This document shows, piece after piece, positions 16,797 to 24,274 of a DNA stretch of 64,000 bases. Source of the stretch: Azospirillum sp. 412522 (GTDB lineage: Bacteria; Pseudomonadota; Alphaproteobacteria; Azospirillales; Azospirillaceae); NCBI RefSeq assembly GCF_019805165.1, contig NZ_RWIJ01000017.1, forward strand, positions 62,001 through 126,000, written 5' to 3'. The first letter of the stretch is position 1; every line of letters starts with the position of its first letter. The position numbers and the translations under genes were made by a program. The notes beneath the pieces are model-generated. The model did no database searches and was not told where the DNA came from. It saw only the letters and a list, made by a program, of their open reading frames with translations.

Positions 16797-17495
16797 ATGC
16801 CTTTCCCCATGTTCTTTCTGCTGCCTGACAACTCCGTCAAGGCATTCCATCATCCTGCCGATTTCATCTATACCGGGACAGACAGCGACGCCATAGCCTA
16901 CCCGGCGCAAGTGTGGATGCTGTGGTCGCCGGCCGACTGGTCGTCGGCCTGTCCCGAGTGGCGACCCCTGGTGCTGATCGATGAACCTCCGGCCGTCGGC
17001 GCCGATCAGATACTCGAGCGCAAGGGCGAGGCCGATTGGACCCTCGACGCCGAGGCGTTGACTCTCTCCATCACCTATACAGTGAAGCCGAAGCCGGCCG
17101 ATCTGCTTGCCAGCGAACTTGAGGCTGTCCGCTCCACCAAGGTGCGCGCTATCCAGGCGGAGCGTGACCGCCGGCTGGGACTGGGTGCTCTGCATGGTGG
17201 AAAGCGCTTCAGCAATTCCGACGCCAGCCGTACCGACCTGGGCGGCATGGCGACCACTGCGGGCTTGGTGGCGATGGGTGCGCTATCCGCGTGGCCCGAC
17301 AGCTATGCCCAAGGCTGGATCGCCATCGACAACACCCGCCTGCCGTTACCGACCCCGGCCGACGGGATTGCCCTGGCCGCCGCGGTGGCGCTTTCCTATT
17401 CCGCTACCGTCCAGCACGCCCGAGACCTGAAGGACGCGGCCTTGTCCGCCGCCGATCCAGCCGCTGTGAACGAGCTGGCCGGCTGGCCCGACTGA
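16797..17495 (+). CDS. Tail fibre assembly-type protein with DUF4376-like C-terminus
   Basis: A 232-residue protein with a strong GGAGG site overlapping the previous stop. The N-terminal part (FFLLPDNSVKAFHHPADFIY) resembles phage proteins that accompany fibres. Residues about 105-225 match the DUF4376 pattern: an Arg/Glu-rich helix (VRAIQAERDRRLG), KRFSNSDASRTDLGGM, then GWIAIDNTRLPLPTPADGIAL. Such proteins are encoded right after fibre genes and help fold or attach them. The gene ends the structural part of the module. Confidence 0.65.
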   Translation: MPFPMFFLLPDNSVKAFHHPADFIYTGTDSDAIAYPAQVWMLWSPADWSSACPEWRPLVLIDEPPAVGADQILERKGEADWTLDAEALTLSITYTVKPKPADLLASELEAVRSTKVRAIQAERDRRLGLGALHGGKRFSNSDASRTDLGGMATTAGLVAMGALSAWPDSYAQGWIAIDNTRLPLPTPADGIALAAAVALSYSATVQHARDLKDAALSAADPAAVNELAGWPD

Positions 17496-17737
17496 CGCAG
17501 CGACAAGACTCCACCGTACTCGGTGCCCATCCTGCGCCTTTCGCATTTCTGAAGCACCCCCTTGATCCTAGTGCTGGACCAGCGGCTCGTGCCGCCGGAA
17601 CGGGTGATGTTTGCCGTTGCGCAGCGCTGGTCCTCCATCCGTGCATCGAGCGCCTGTCACGGGTTGGCCGCCTGCCGACCGGCGATAAAGCGTTACAGGC
17701 GCCCTGTAACGCATAATTCCCCGCCATGGAGAACCCC
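17496..17737 (+). other. Non-coding gap before the lysis gene
   Basis: About 240 bp separate structural genes from the endolysin gene. The only striking element is the dyad at 17690-17712. No further gene is supported. Confidence 0.5.
17690..17717 (+). promoter_or_regulatory. Perfect dyad with -10 element upstream of the endolysin gene
   Basis: GCGTTACAGG (17690-17699) and CCTGTAACGC (17703-17712) are perfect 10-bp arms around CGC. CATAAT at 17712-17717 is a 5/6 match to a -10 box, and no good -35 is present, so the dyad covers the -35/spacer region. This fits an operator for an activator or repressor of the lysis gene. A hairpin in mRNA is the alternative. Confidence 0.55.
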
Positions 17738-18325
17738 ATGTCCACCACGCCCATCGGCGCGGCGATCCCGCACGATTCCACCGAAGCCATCATCGACGCC
17801 ATCCTCCGCCGGGAAGGGTGGCCGCGCTACACCGACCGGGCATCAGACTGCGGCGGCCCCACCAAGGGCGGCATCACGCTGGCGACGCTGACGAGTTGGA
17901 GGAAGCGTCCGGTCACGGCGGCCGACGTCGCCGCCCTGGACGAGGGCGAGGTGCGGGCGATCTACCGCGCCCGATACATCGAGGAGCCGGGCTTCGCCGG
18001 CATCACCGACGACGTCTTGCGCGCCCTGGTGATCGATAGCGGCGTCAACCATGGCCCGGCCCGTGCGGGGACGTGGCTGCAGGAGGCGGTCAATGGCTTT
18101 GCCGACAGGGCGGTGCTGAAGATCGACGGCACCGTCGGGCCGAAGACGCTGGCCGCGGTCAACGGCGCTGACGCGGCCGGGCTGTGGCGCTCGGTCTTCG
18201 TGGCCCGGATGTGCTTCTACGGCAACCTGATCTCGGGCGATGCCCGGAAGCGTGGTCGGACCGACGATCAGGCGCTCAACGCCGCCGGCTGGCTGAACCG
18301 GCTGGCCGAGTTCATGGATGCCTGA
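17738..18325 (+). CDS. Endolysin, glycoside hydrolase family 108 (N-acetylmuramidase)
   Basis: A 195-residue muralytic enzyme. The N-terminal GH108 domain contains the family's Glu-Gly active-site start (RREGWPRYTDRASDCGG, Glu26 the likely acid) and TKGGITLATL. The C-terminal ~65 residues (DGTVGPKTLAAVN, then FYGNLISGD) match the peptidoglycan-binding domain usually attached to it. No signal peptide is present, so release depends on a holin. ATG 17738 is preferred over ATG 17726 because GGAGA sits seven bases before it. It would lyse the producer cell to free the particles. Confidence 0.85.
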   Translation: MSTTPIGAAIPHDSTEAIIDAILRREGWPRYTDRASDCGGPTKGGITLATLTSWRKRPVTAADVAALDEGEVRAIYRARYIEEPGFAGITDDVLRALVIDSGVNHGPARAGTWLQEAVNGFADRAVLKIDGTVGPKTLAAVNGADAAGLWRSVFVARMCFYGNLISGDARKRGRTDDQALNAAGWLNRLAEFMDA

Positions 18326-18439
18326 CCAGCCCAATCACCAGTCCATCTGCCCGCTTATGCTATCTCGGCAGGCTTCTTCCCGAGCGTTGTGGGGGGGCCG
18401 AGATTGGGTTATAGAAAAAATGGAAAGTCAATTCAGAAA

Positions 18440-18496
18440 TTCAAAAATTTGCAAATTTATAGGCTTATAATCCTATCCGTCAGTTAACTGAGGAGG
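18440..18496 (+). promoter_or_regulatory. AT-rich promoter with perfect TATAAT and strong ribosome site
   Basis: An AT-rich island around 18413-18475 carries TATAAT at 18466-18471. A -35 candidate TTCAAA (18440-18445) is 20 bp upstream, long but possible. AGGAGG at 18491-18496 is five bases before ATG 18502. The contrast with the GC-rich surroundings is striking. Confidence 0.55.
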
Positions 18497-18501
18497 AAAA
18501 C

Positions 18502-18843
18502 ATGAGCATCGTGAAAGCTGGTCAGTTCAACTTCAACGCCAACACCCCCAACAACACGCCTTTGCAGATTATCAATCCATCCTCGAATGTTGCCGGCGCT
18601 GTAATCCGGACCGCAACTCTTGAGGTCCTGAGCAGCGGAATTGTCTACCTTATTGCCGGCACATCCACCCCTGGAGCCCCTGGTATCAACACTCCCATCA
18701 TCGCCAGCCATTATGCACTCCAAGCGTCCGGAGTGATCGTTCCCTATTCCATCGAACTGCCGCCGGGTAAGGGGCTCTGGCTTTACCCGCAGGCAACAGG
18801 CGGTGGGAGCGTGAATATGTCCTACGATCTCTACGCGGCCTGA
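18502..18843 (+). CDS. Unknown 113-residue beta-rich protein with its own promoter
   Basis: The product has no Cys, no transmembrane segment and many Asn, Pro, Gly and Thr (NFNANTPNNTPLQIINPSS, ELPPGKGLWLYPQATGGG). This suggests a small beta-sandwich such as a decoration, fibre-tip or immunity-type protein. It lies between endolysin and holin genes but has a separate AT-rich promoter, a near-ideal ribosome site and its own terminator, which marks a self-contained expression unit (moron-like). Family not recognised. Confidence 0.6.
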   Translation: MSIVKAGQFNFNANTPNNTPLQIINPSSNVAGAVIRTATLEVLSSGIVYLIAGTSTPGAPGINTPIIASHYALQASGVIVPYSIELPPGKGLWLYPQATGGGSVNMSYDLYAA

Positions 18844-19049
18844 CCCGCGAAAGGCCGCCCCTTACCGGGCGGCCTTCCTTTCCTGCCCTCATCACGTCTC
18901 GTCGTATCCCGCTTCCCGCGTCGCCCTTCGCGGTCACTCGGCTTATTTGAACCGGTCCGCTTTGAGCCGTTTCCAGTCGATGGCGTCTTCGGCACCTGCT
19001 TGTTGACCTCGCCTTTCACGGGTTGGTCTTCGGTTGGCTTGTTGCTCAT
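18831..19049 (-). CDS. Doubtful small basic protein
   Basis: A 72-residue frame on the minus strand (MSNKPTEDQPVKGEVNKQ), with GGAGAG six bases before ATG 19049. It is Lys/Arg/Gly/Pro-rich and looks disordered. Against it: the frame runs through the terminator at 18851-18876 and overlaps the end of the plus-strand gene. Listed because the ribosome site is good; no family recognised. Confidence 0.3.
   Translation of the reverse strand: MSNKPTEDQPVKGEVNKQVPKTPSTGNGSKRTGSNKPSDREGRRGKRDTTRRDEGRKGRPPGKGRPFAGQAA
18851..18882 (+). terminator. Strong bidirectional terminator
   Basis: Perfect arms AAGGCCGCCC (18851-18860) / GGGCGGCCTT (18867-18876) with loop CTTACC and a pyrimidine tail TCCTTTCC on the plus strand. 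It lies eight bases after the stop of the 113-residue protein gene. Confidence 0.8.
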
Positions 19050-19214
19050 GGTGCTCTCCAAGGTCGTTTGCCTGAGTCAAACAACCACCATCCGAGTTCA
19101 TTTCCGGTCACGTCATCCCAGTGGCGCGCTTTTGCATGCCCGAAGGAGGGGGCATTGCCGGCTTGGGATGTCCCGGTTCTGACCAACGAGAACCTGTACG
19201 CCCTATCTGGAGGC

Positions 19215-19514
19215 TCAACCCTCCTGAAGCAGTTCAACCTCCACAAACACGATGTCCGAACCCCCGTCGTTGATGACGTTGTGGCTGACGCCGGCCTTGC
19301 GGAAGTAGGAGCGCCCCGGTTCCAATGGGAACTGACGCTCCGATCCGTCCGGATCCACGATGGTGAAAGCACCCGAGGTGATTGGTACAATCACATAATC
19401 GTATCCATGAACATGAGCGCCAGTCGCAGCTCCGGGGATCAAACGCCATTCGGTTACCCGAGTGCGCTCGTTCTCCACATGCGTCACTGAAACAGCCTGT
19501 GGGCGCGTACTCAT
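19215..19514 (-). CDS. Small cupin-domain protein
   Basis: A 99-residue single-domain cupin. GAHVHGYDYVIVPITSG gives the H-x-H metal ligands (His34, His36), followed by FPLEPGRSYFRKAGVSHNV with the second-motif His. An AGAGG site seven bases before ATG 19514 decides the start over ATG 19532. Such proteins may be enzymes or small-molecule sensors; substrate unknown. It sits inside the tail module on the opposite strand, so it is probably cargo rather than a structural gene. Confidence 0.7.
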   Translation of the reverse strand: MSTRPQAVSVTHVENERTRVTEWRLIPGAATGAHVHGYDYVIVPITSGAFTIVDPDGSERQFPLEPGRSYFRKAGVSHNVINDGGSDIVFVEVELLQEG

Positions 19515-19671
19515 AGCGTTCCTCTTCGTCATTCGATCAGGCTGTCAGCGTAGCATGGTGACCCCATGAATGCGCAGGTGAACGCCCAACTGCACCCTGC
19601 ATGGCACCCAACTCCCATTGCCGCCTGGCCCGCACCGAGGCCACTTTTTCCGTGCCTGAAAGGAGGCATCC

Positions 19672-20079
19672 ATGGCCGTAGCTATCCCGCTCATTGCCGC
19701 CCTGACCCCCGTCATCGCCGACCTGATCGACAAGATCCCCGACCCCGACGCCAAGGCGAAGGCGACCGCGTCGGCGAATGCCCAGCTCGTCGCCATGCTC
19801 CAGGCCGGCGACGACTCGCAGCTCCAGGTGAACGCCGCCGAGGCCGGCAATCCGTCGCTGTTCGTCTCCGGTTGGCGCCCGGCCGTCGGCTGGGTCTGCG
19901 TGCTCGGCCTGCTGGTCCAGACCATCGGCTATCCGCTGATGGGTTGGGGGCTATCTATCTGGTCGCCGGGTACACCCATGCCGCAGATCGACACCGACAC
20001 GCTCATGGGGCTGCTGGTGCCGATGCTGGGGTTGGGCGCCTACCGCACCTTCGAGAAGGTGAAGGGCGTGGCGCGTTGA
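19672..20079 (+). CDS. Holin of the three-transmembrane (GTA holin) family
   Basis: A 135-residue membrane protein with a strong AAAGGAGG site. The N-terminal amphipathic/hydrophobic segment (VAIPLIAALTPVIADLI), the conserved block NPSLFVSGWRPAVGWVCVLG with its hydrophobic span, and a C-terminal span (MGLLVPMLGLGAYRTFEKVKG) are typical of the 3-TM holins first described for gene transfer agents. It would open the inner membrane so that the cytoplasmic GH108 endolysin reaches the wall. It is the last gene of the module before the tRNA. Confidence 0.8.
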   Translation: MAVAIPLIAALTPVIADLIDKIPDPDAKAKATASANAQLVAMLQAGDDSQLQVNAAEAGNPSLFVSGWRPAVGWVCVLGLLVQTIGYPLMGWGLSIWSPGTPMPQIDTDTLMGLLVPMLGLGAYRTFEKVKGVAR

Positions 20080-20281
20080 CACGGCAAAGGGCGTCTGGAT
20101 GCGGGGCGGCCTGTCGCCGCATCCGCCACAATGCTCGCCACAACATCCGCCACAGGCCCATGCGGGCGTGTTCGGGCGGGCTAGGATTCCTGCGGGTTAG
20201 AGCAGACGCAGCAAAACAGGCGTAAAAGCCAGAGCGACTTCGCCTGCACTATCCAACCCGTTGATTTTAAAAGAGGGGTGG
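20080..20281. other. Gap between holin gene and tRNA-Phe
   Basis: About 200 bp. A hairpin GGATGCGG (20097-20104) / CCGCATCC (20117-20124) follows the holin gene without a T tract. Partial direct repeats of CATCCGCCACA occur at about 20120 and 20144, and CAGGCG/CGCCTG form a second loose dyad near 20217-20250. It could be an old attachment region beside the tRNA 3' end, but no matching copy was found at the left end of the module. Confidence 0.35.
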
Positions 20282-20357
20282 TGGTGCCCAGGGACGGAAT
20301 TGAACCGCCGACACGGGGATTTTCAGTCCCCTGCTCTACCAACTGAGCTACCTGGGC
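20282..20357 (-). tRNA. tRNA-Phe (anticodon GAA), CCA encoded
   Basis: The minus strand folds into a complete 76-nt cloverleaf. It has acceptor GCCCAGG/CCTGGGC with discriminator A and encoded CCA (20282-20284), D-arm GCTCAGTTGGTAGAGC, anticodon stem GGGGA/TCCCC with loop CTGAAAA (anticodon GAA), and a T-arm containing GGTTCAATTCC. Its 3' end points at the tail module. Confidence 0.95.
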
Positions 20358-20474
20358 ATCCGGCGCCGCTTGGTGGGTGACCGTTTCGGTCGGTGCGGCG
20401 CGTCGTGTGGGGCGCTTTTTAGAGAGGTTCGGACGGGCTGTCCAGAGAAAAATTCGGAAAATTTTCGACCCCTT

Positions 20475-20708
20475 TCACAGTCCGTTTTCAGGATCGGATC
20501 CGTTCGGATCGCCCGGGGTTTCCGGGCCTTCGATGCGGTAGACGCCACCTAGCCAGCGCGACAGGTCGATGTCGGCGCAGCGCTTGGAACAGAAGGGGCG
20601 GGTGGCTGGCTCGGTCGGGCGGCCGCAGATCGGGCAGTCGGAAGCCGCCTTGGCACCGGCATGTGTCCGGGGGCGCTGCGGGGCGCCGGGGGAATGGGGA
20701 TCGGACAA
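20475..20708 (-). CDS. yacG: DNA gyrase inhibitor YacG
   Basis: A 77-residue zinc protein. Cys25/Cys28 (CPICGRPT) and Cys40/Cys44 (CSKRCADIDLSRWL) form the conserved C-x2-C-x11-C-x3-C zinc site followed by the family's ADIDLSRWL helix. YacG proteins bind GyrB and block gyrase supercoiling. It is the last gene of the minus-strand block with RNase E/G, maf and infA. Confidence 0.92.
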   Translation of the reverse strand: MSDPHSPGAPQRPRTHAGAKAASDCPICGRPTEPATRPFCSKRCADIDLSRWLGGVYRIEGPETPGDPNGSDPENGL

Positions 20709-20734
20709 GGAAAAGCCTCCGGGACGGTAAGCGG

Positions 20735-21970
20735 TCAGGGCCGCAGCAGGGCTGCCAGCGGCGTGCCGCGGCGGGCGCGGGTCAGTTCGACCAGACCCAG
20801 TTTGGACATGCCGTAAACTTGGGTCTGAACCGGGTCGCTTTCCACCGCCTGCGACAGGGCGGCCAGCACACGCTCGGCATCGCCGCGGCTGCGCATGTTG
20901 ACGAAATCCACCACCACGATGCCGCCGACGTTGCGCAGGCGGAGCTGGCGGGCGATCTCCGCCGCAGCGTCGAGGTTGACGTCCAGCGGATTGCCGCGTT
21001 CCCCCGCATTGACGTCGACCACCGTCAGCGCCTCCGTCCGTTCGATCACCAGCGAACCGCCGAGCGGCAGTGGCACCCGGACGTCGAGAAGTTCCGCGAT
21101 GGCGCCGTCGAGGTCGCGCAGGTCGAACAGGTGCTGCGGGTCCTTATGAGGGCTCAGCCGCGGCAGCAGGTCGGGGGCGTGGCGGCCGCACCAGTCGCGC
21201 AAGGCCGACAGCAGAGGCCCGTCGCCTACCGTGATCCTGCCGGGGGCGGCCGGGTCGTCGACCAGGATGGCGGCGGGGGCGGAGGCGCCCTGCTCGATCA
21301 GGGCGCGGGTGGGGGCGTCGGGGCCGGGATGCAGCAGGCGCGGGGCGGAGCCGGCGCGGGCATCGTCGCGGATGGCGCGCCATTGCAGGTGCAGCGCCTC
21401 CGATTCGGCGGCCAGAAGGTCGTCCGGCATCTGGGCGGCTCCGGCGCGGACGATCCAGCCGGCGCCGGTGGCGAGCTCTTCGATTCGGCGGGCGAGAGCG
21501 GCGCGCTCCGGGCCGGAGCCCAGACGCTTCGACACCGCGATGTCGCGGCCGAGCGGCGCATGGACCAGGAAACGGCCGGGAAGGGTGATGTCCATCGTCA
21601 GCGACGGACCCTTGGACCCGGTAGCATCGGCCTTCACCTGCACCAGCACCGATTGGCCGGTGCGCAGAAGTGCGCCGATGGGAGCCGGCCTGGCGCCTGG
21701 GCGAGGGGGGCGGAAATGGGGGGAGTCGTCTTCGAGGACGGGGCGGCGCACGTCGGCAGCGGGCAGCAGGCCGGACAGGCCATTGCCGAGGTCGATGAAG
21801 GCGCCGTTCAGGCCGGTGGCGATCCGTTCCACCCGGCCGAGGATGATGGCGCCCAGCAGAGACGGGCGACCGGCATGGTCGATGTGGAGGTCGGTCAGGC
21901 GGCCGTCGGTCAGCACCGCTGCCCGCGTCAGCGGACCGTCGCGGTCGACCAGCAGCTCAAGCCTGCTCAT
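20735..21970 (-). CDS. Ribonuclease E/G family protein (short form)
   Basis: A 411-residue endoribonuclease-like protein. The N-terminal S1-like domain (LLGAIILGRVERIATGLNGAF) is followed by the RNase H-like catalytic part with the two conserved Asp clusters TVVDVNAGERGN and IVVVDFVNMRSRGDAERV. It lacks the long disordered scaffold of RNase E. This compact type is found next to yacG and maf in alphaproteobacteria. Start ATG 21970 overlaps the maf stop (ATGA), showing coupling. It probably acts in rRNA or mRNA processing. Confidence 0.85.
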   Translation of the reverse strand: MSRLELLVDRDGPLTRAAVLTDGRLTDLHIDHAGRPSLLGAIILGRVERIATGLNGAFIDLGNGLSGLLPAADVRRPVLEDDSPHFRPPRPGARPAPIGALLRTGQSVLVQVKADATGSKGPSLTMDITLPGRFLVHAPLGRDIAVSKRLGSGPERAALARRIEELATGAGWIVRAGAAQMPDDLLAAESEALHLQWRAIRDDARAGSAPRLLHPGPDAPTRALIEQGASAPAAILVDDPAAPGRITVGDGPLLSALRDWCGRHAPDLLPRLSPHKDPQHLFDLRDLDGAIAELLDVRVPLPLGGSLVIERTEALTVVDVNAGERGNPLDVNLDAAAEIARQLRLRNVGGIVVVDFVNMRSRGDAERVLAALSQAVESDPVQTQVYGMSKLGLVELTRARRGTPLAALLRP

Positions 21971-22584
21971 GGATCGGGAGAGGCAGGGGGCGGGAAGCCG
22001 GCGCCGTGCAGCATGCCGGCGACCTCGTGCAGCGAAAGCCCGACGACATTGCTGTAGGAGCCGCCGATCCAGCGCACCAGCGCCGCGGCCCGGCCCTGGA
22101 TGGCATAGCCGCCGGCCTTGCCCTGCCATTCGCCCGACGCGATGTAGGCGTCGGTTTCCGCCCGGTCGAGCACCTTGAAGGTGACGTCGGTGCGGACCAG
22201 CCGGTCGATCCGACGGTGGCCGTCCTGCCCGGGAACGAGCAGAACGATGCCGCCCAGTACCCTATGGCGCCGGCCGGACAGCAGGGACAGGCATCGTCGC
22301 GCCTCCTCCTCCCGTTCGGCCTTGGGCAGGATGCGGCGGCCGCAGGCGACCACGGTGTCGGCGGCGAGAATCCATGATTCGGGATGGCGCGCAGCGACGC
22401 ACGACGCCTTCTCCGCCGCCAGACGCAGGGCGTGCTGGGGCGGGAGTTCGTCGCGCAGCGGCGTTTCGTCGAGATCGGCGGGATCGACCGCGTCGGGCAC
22501 GATGCCGATCTGGCGCAACAGGTCGAGCCGGCGGGGCGAGGCCGAAGCCAGCACCAGCCGGGGCGCCTTGGGCGGGGTCGTCAC
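21967..22584 (-). CDS. maf: Maf-family nucleoside triphosphate pyrophosphatase
   Basis: A 205-residue protein with the family signature LVLASASPRRLDLLRQIGI at the N-terminus, the catalytic AADTVV segment (Asp at about 75), RRHRVLGG and the C-terminal KAGGYAIQGRAA...VRWIGGSYSNVVGL. Maf proteins hydrolyse non-canonical nucleotides (dTTP/UTP or methylated forms). It overlaps the following RNase gene by four bases. Confidence 0.92.
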   Translation of the reverse strand: MTTPPKAPRLVLASASPRRLDLLRQIGIVPDAVDPADLDETPLRDELPPQHALRLAAEKASCVAARHPESWILAADTVVACGRRILPKAEREEEARRCLSLLSGRRHRVLGGIVLLVPGQDGHRRIDRLVRTDVTFKVLDRAETDAYIASGEWQGKAGGYAIQGRAAALVRWIGGSYSNVVGLSLHEVAGMLHGAGFPPPASPDP

Positions 22585-22609
22585 GGGGAACCGCGATGCA
22601 GCAAGGATG

Positions 22610-22828
22610 CTACTTGAACCGGAAGGTGATGCGGCCCTTGGTCAGGTCGTACGGCGTCATTTCCACATTGACGCGGTCGCCCGCCAGGACGCGAATCCGG
22701 TTCTTACGCATCTTGCCGGAGGTGTGCGCCAGAACCTCGTGATCGTTGTCGAGCTTCACCCGGAACATCGCGTTCGGAAGCAATTCGACGACGGTCCCGG
22801 AAAACTCGATCAGATCTTCCTTTGCCAT
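22610..22828 (-). CDS. infA: Translation initiation factor IF-1
   Basis: A 72-residue OB-fold protein with near-universal sequence (MAKEDLIEFSGTVVELLPNA, then HTSGKMRKNRIRVLAGDRV). It binds the 30S A site with IF-2 and IF-3. It lies 25 bp upstream of maf, in the usual alphaproteobacterial order. Confidence 0.98.
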   Translation of the reverse strand: MAKEDLIEFSGTVVELLPNAMFRVKLDNDHEVLAHTSGKMRKNRIRVLAGDRVNVEMTPYDLTKGRITFRFK

Positions 22829-22995
22829 AGGCCCTTATGTCCGTCCTAAAAGTTTCGCGGCAATAACTGACCTTCCAAGGCCGCCGGGTCAAGGGGGATT
22901 CCCACCACCGATGCGTTCGGCCGCAGCCATTCGCGCGGGGCAGCCCCGCGTTGTGTGCCGGGAATGCGCGTGGGAAACTCCGCCGGCTCCCCCCG

Positions 22996-24162
22996 TCAGA
23001 CCGACTGATAGGGGTTGAGCGGCGATGCGCCGCCTTCTTCCAGGCGGCGCGGCTGGTCCACCGCCCTACCGATCGCCGCGAACATCTCGCGCTGGTCGAT
23101 CTCCATGCGGCGGGTCAGGCGGCTGACCGTTTCGGCCGCATTGAGGGCTCGGCCGGTGGAGCGGTCGTGGAACAGGTTGTGATTGGCCTTCGCAGCGCCG
23201 GGCAACAGGTCGGCGGCGACCGCGCCGGGCGTCGATTCGGCGGCGCGGATCAGCTTCGCCGCCCCGCCGGACCCCAGAACATAGGCCATGCGGCTTTCCG
23301 ATTCGCTGGCCTTGCGGCCCAGCCGCTTCTCCAGCGCCTCGCGCCCTTCGGACAGATAACGGGCGGCCATGCCGGCCGACAGGTCGACGTCGTGACGCAG
23401 TTCCAGGATCTGGCGGCGGATCGCCGGGTCCTTGACGCTGGACACGCCGTTGCGGACCTGGATGTGCGAGGCGAGTTCGCCCTGGCCATAGGCGGCGCCG
23501 TGGCGGCGGAACAGGTCGAGCCAGGTCGATTCCAGGAACTGGAAGGGGCCGGCGGCGGAACTGCGGCTGTTCTTCGCCGCGCTGTCCAGTCCGCTTTCCT
23601 GGGTGGCCTGGGCCAGGATCGCGGTGAAGCTGTGGCCCGACAGGCCGGCGACCTGCTGCGAGGCGACCAGCACCCGCGTGGCGGTCGGGTCGTCGGCGGC
23701 CACGGCCTTCACCGTTTCCGCCACCTTGGCGGAGCTTGGGGCCTGAGCCTGAGCCACCGCCGGAGCCGCCGGCTTCAGGCTTGGCAGCGGCGCACGCGGC
23801 GGTGCGGTCTCCCCGGCGGCGGGGTCGGACGCCAGCAGGACCGGCGGCTCAGGCTTGGCGGGGGGCGTGGGCACCGCCGTGCCGTCGGCCAGGCGGATGG
23901 GGGTGACCGGCTTGGCAGCCGGCAGCGGGACCTGGGTGCCGTCGGTCAGCAGGATCGGGGCCGGCGGTTTTGCCGAGGGGAGGGGCGGTGCCTTCTGCCC
24001 ATTCGCCGGGCGGCCGACCGGCACGTTTCCGGAGCCGGCCCGGCCCGTCTGGACCAGCGTGTCGCGGAAGGACGGCTCGCCGACGGTCCCATCGGCCAGC
24101 GTGGGGGGAGCGTCGGGCTTGCGCTCCGGAACGGGGGCGAGAGGGGGCTGCGCAACCTTCAT
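22996..24162 (-). CDS. Lytic transglycosylase-like (SLT) protein with Pro-rich N-terminus
   Basis: A 388-residue protein. Residues 1-150 are Pro/Ala-rich and low complexity with repeated phrases (LTDGTQVPLPAAKP, LADGTAVPTPPAKP). The C-terminal part is an SLT-like domain with the catalytic Glu in QESGLDSAAKN and SSAAGPFQFLESTW. No clear signal peptide is seen, so export may use another route; flagellar or secretion-linked transglycosylases are one possibility. The start could also be 24171. Confidence 0.65.
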   Translation of the reverse strand: MKVAQPPLAPVPERKPDAPPTLADGTVGEPSFRDTLVQTGRAGSGNVPVGRPANGQKAPPLPSAKPPAPILLTDGTQVPLPAAKPVTPIRLADGTAVPTPPAKPEPPVLLASDPAAGETAPPRAPLPSLKPAAPAVAQAQAPSSAKVAETVKAVAADDPTATRVLVASQQVAGLSGHSFTAILAQATQESGLDSAAKNSRSSAAGPFQFLESTWLDLFRRHGAAYGQGELASHIQVRNGVSSVKDPAIRRQILELRHDVDLSAGMAARYLSEGREALEKRLGRKASESESRMAYVLGSGGAAKLIRAAESTPGAVAADLLPGAAKANHNLFHDRSTGRALNAAETVSRLTRRMEIDQREMFAAIGRAVDQPRRLEEGGASPLNPYQSV

Positions 24163-24274
24163 GGCACACACTTCGCTGCGGACCGGTCGAACCTGCCGGG
24201 ATTGAGCCCCGTCCGTCCATGCTTCACCGGCGTGAGCGTGGCAGGACGGGTTCGGGCACTATAGCACCGACTCG

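Noticed and set aside
19566..19671. Small frame before the holin gene (start near 19566)
   Set aside because: Its Pro/Trp/His-rich product shows no pattern and it runs out of phase through the holin gene.
3461..20079. Gene transfer agent cluster
   Set aside because: The holin family is shared with gene transfer agents, but the capsid, portal, terminase and adaptor genes that define such clusters are absent, and the tail genes do not follow that order.
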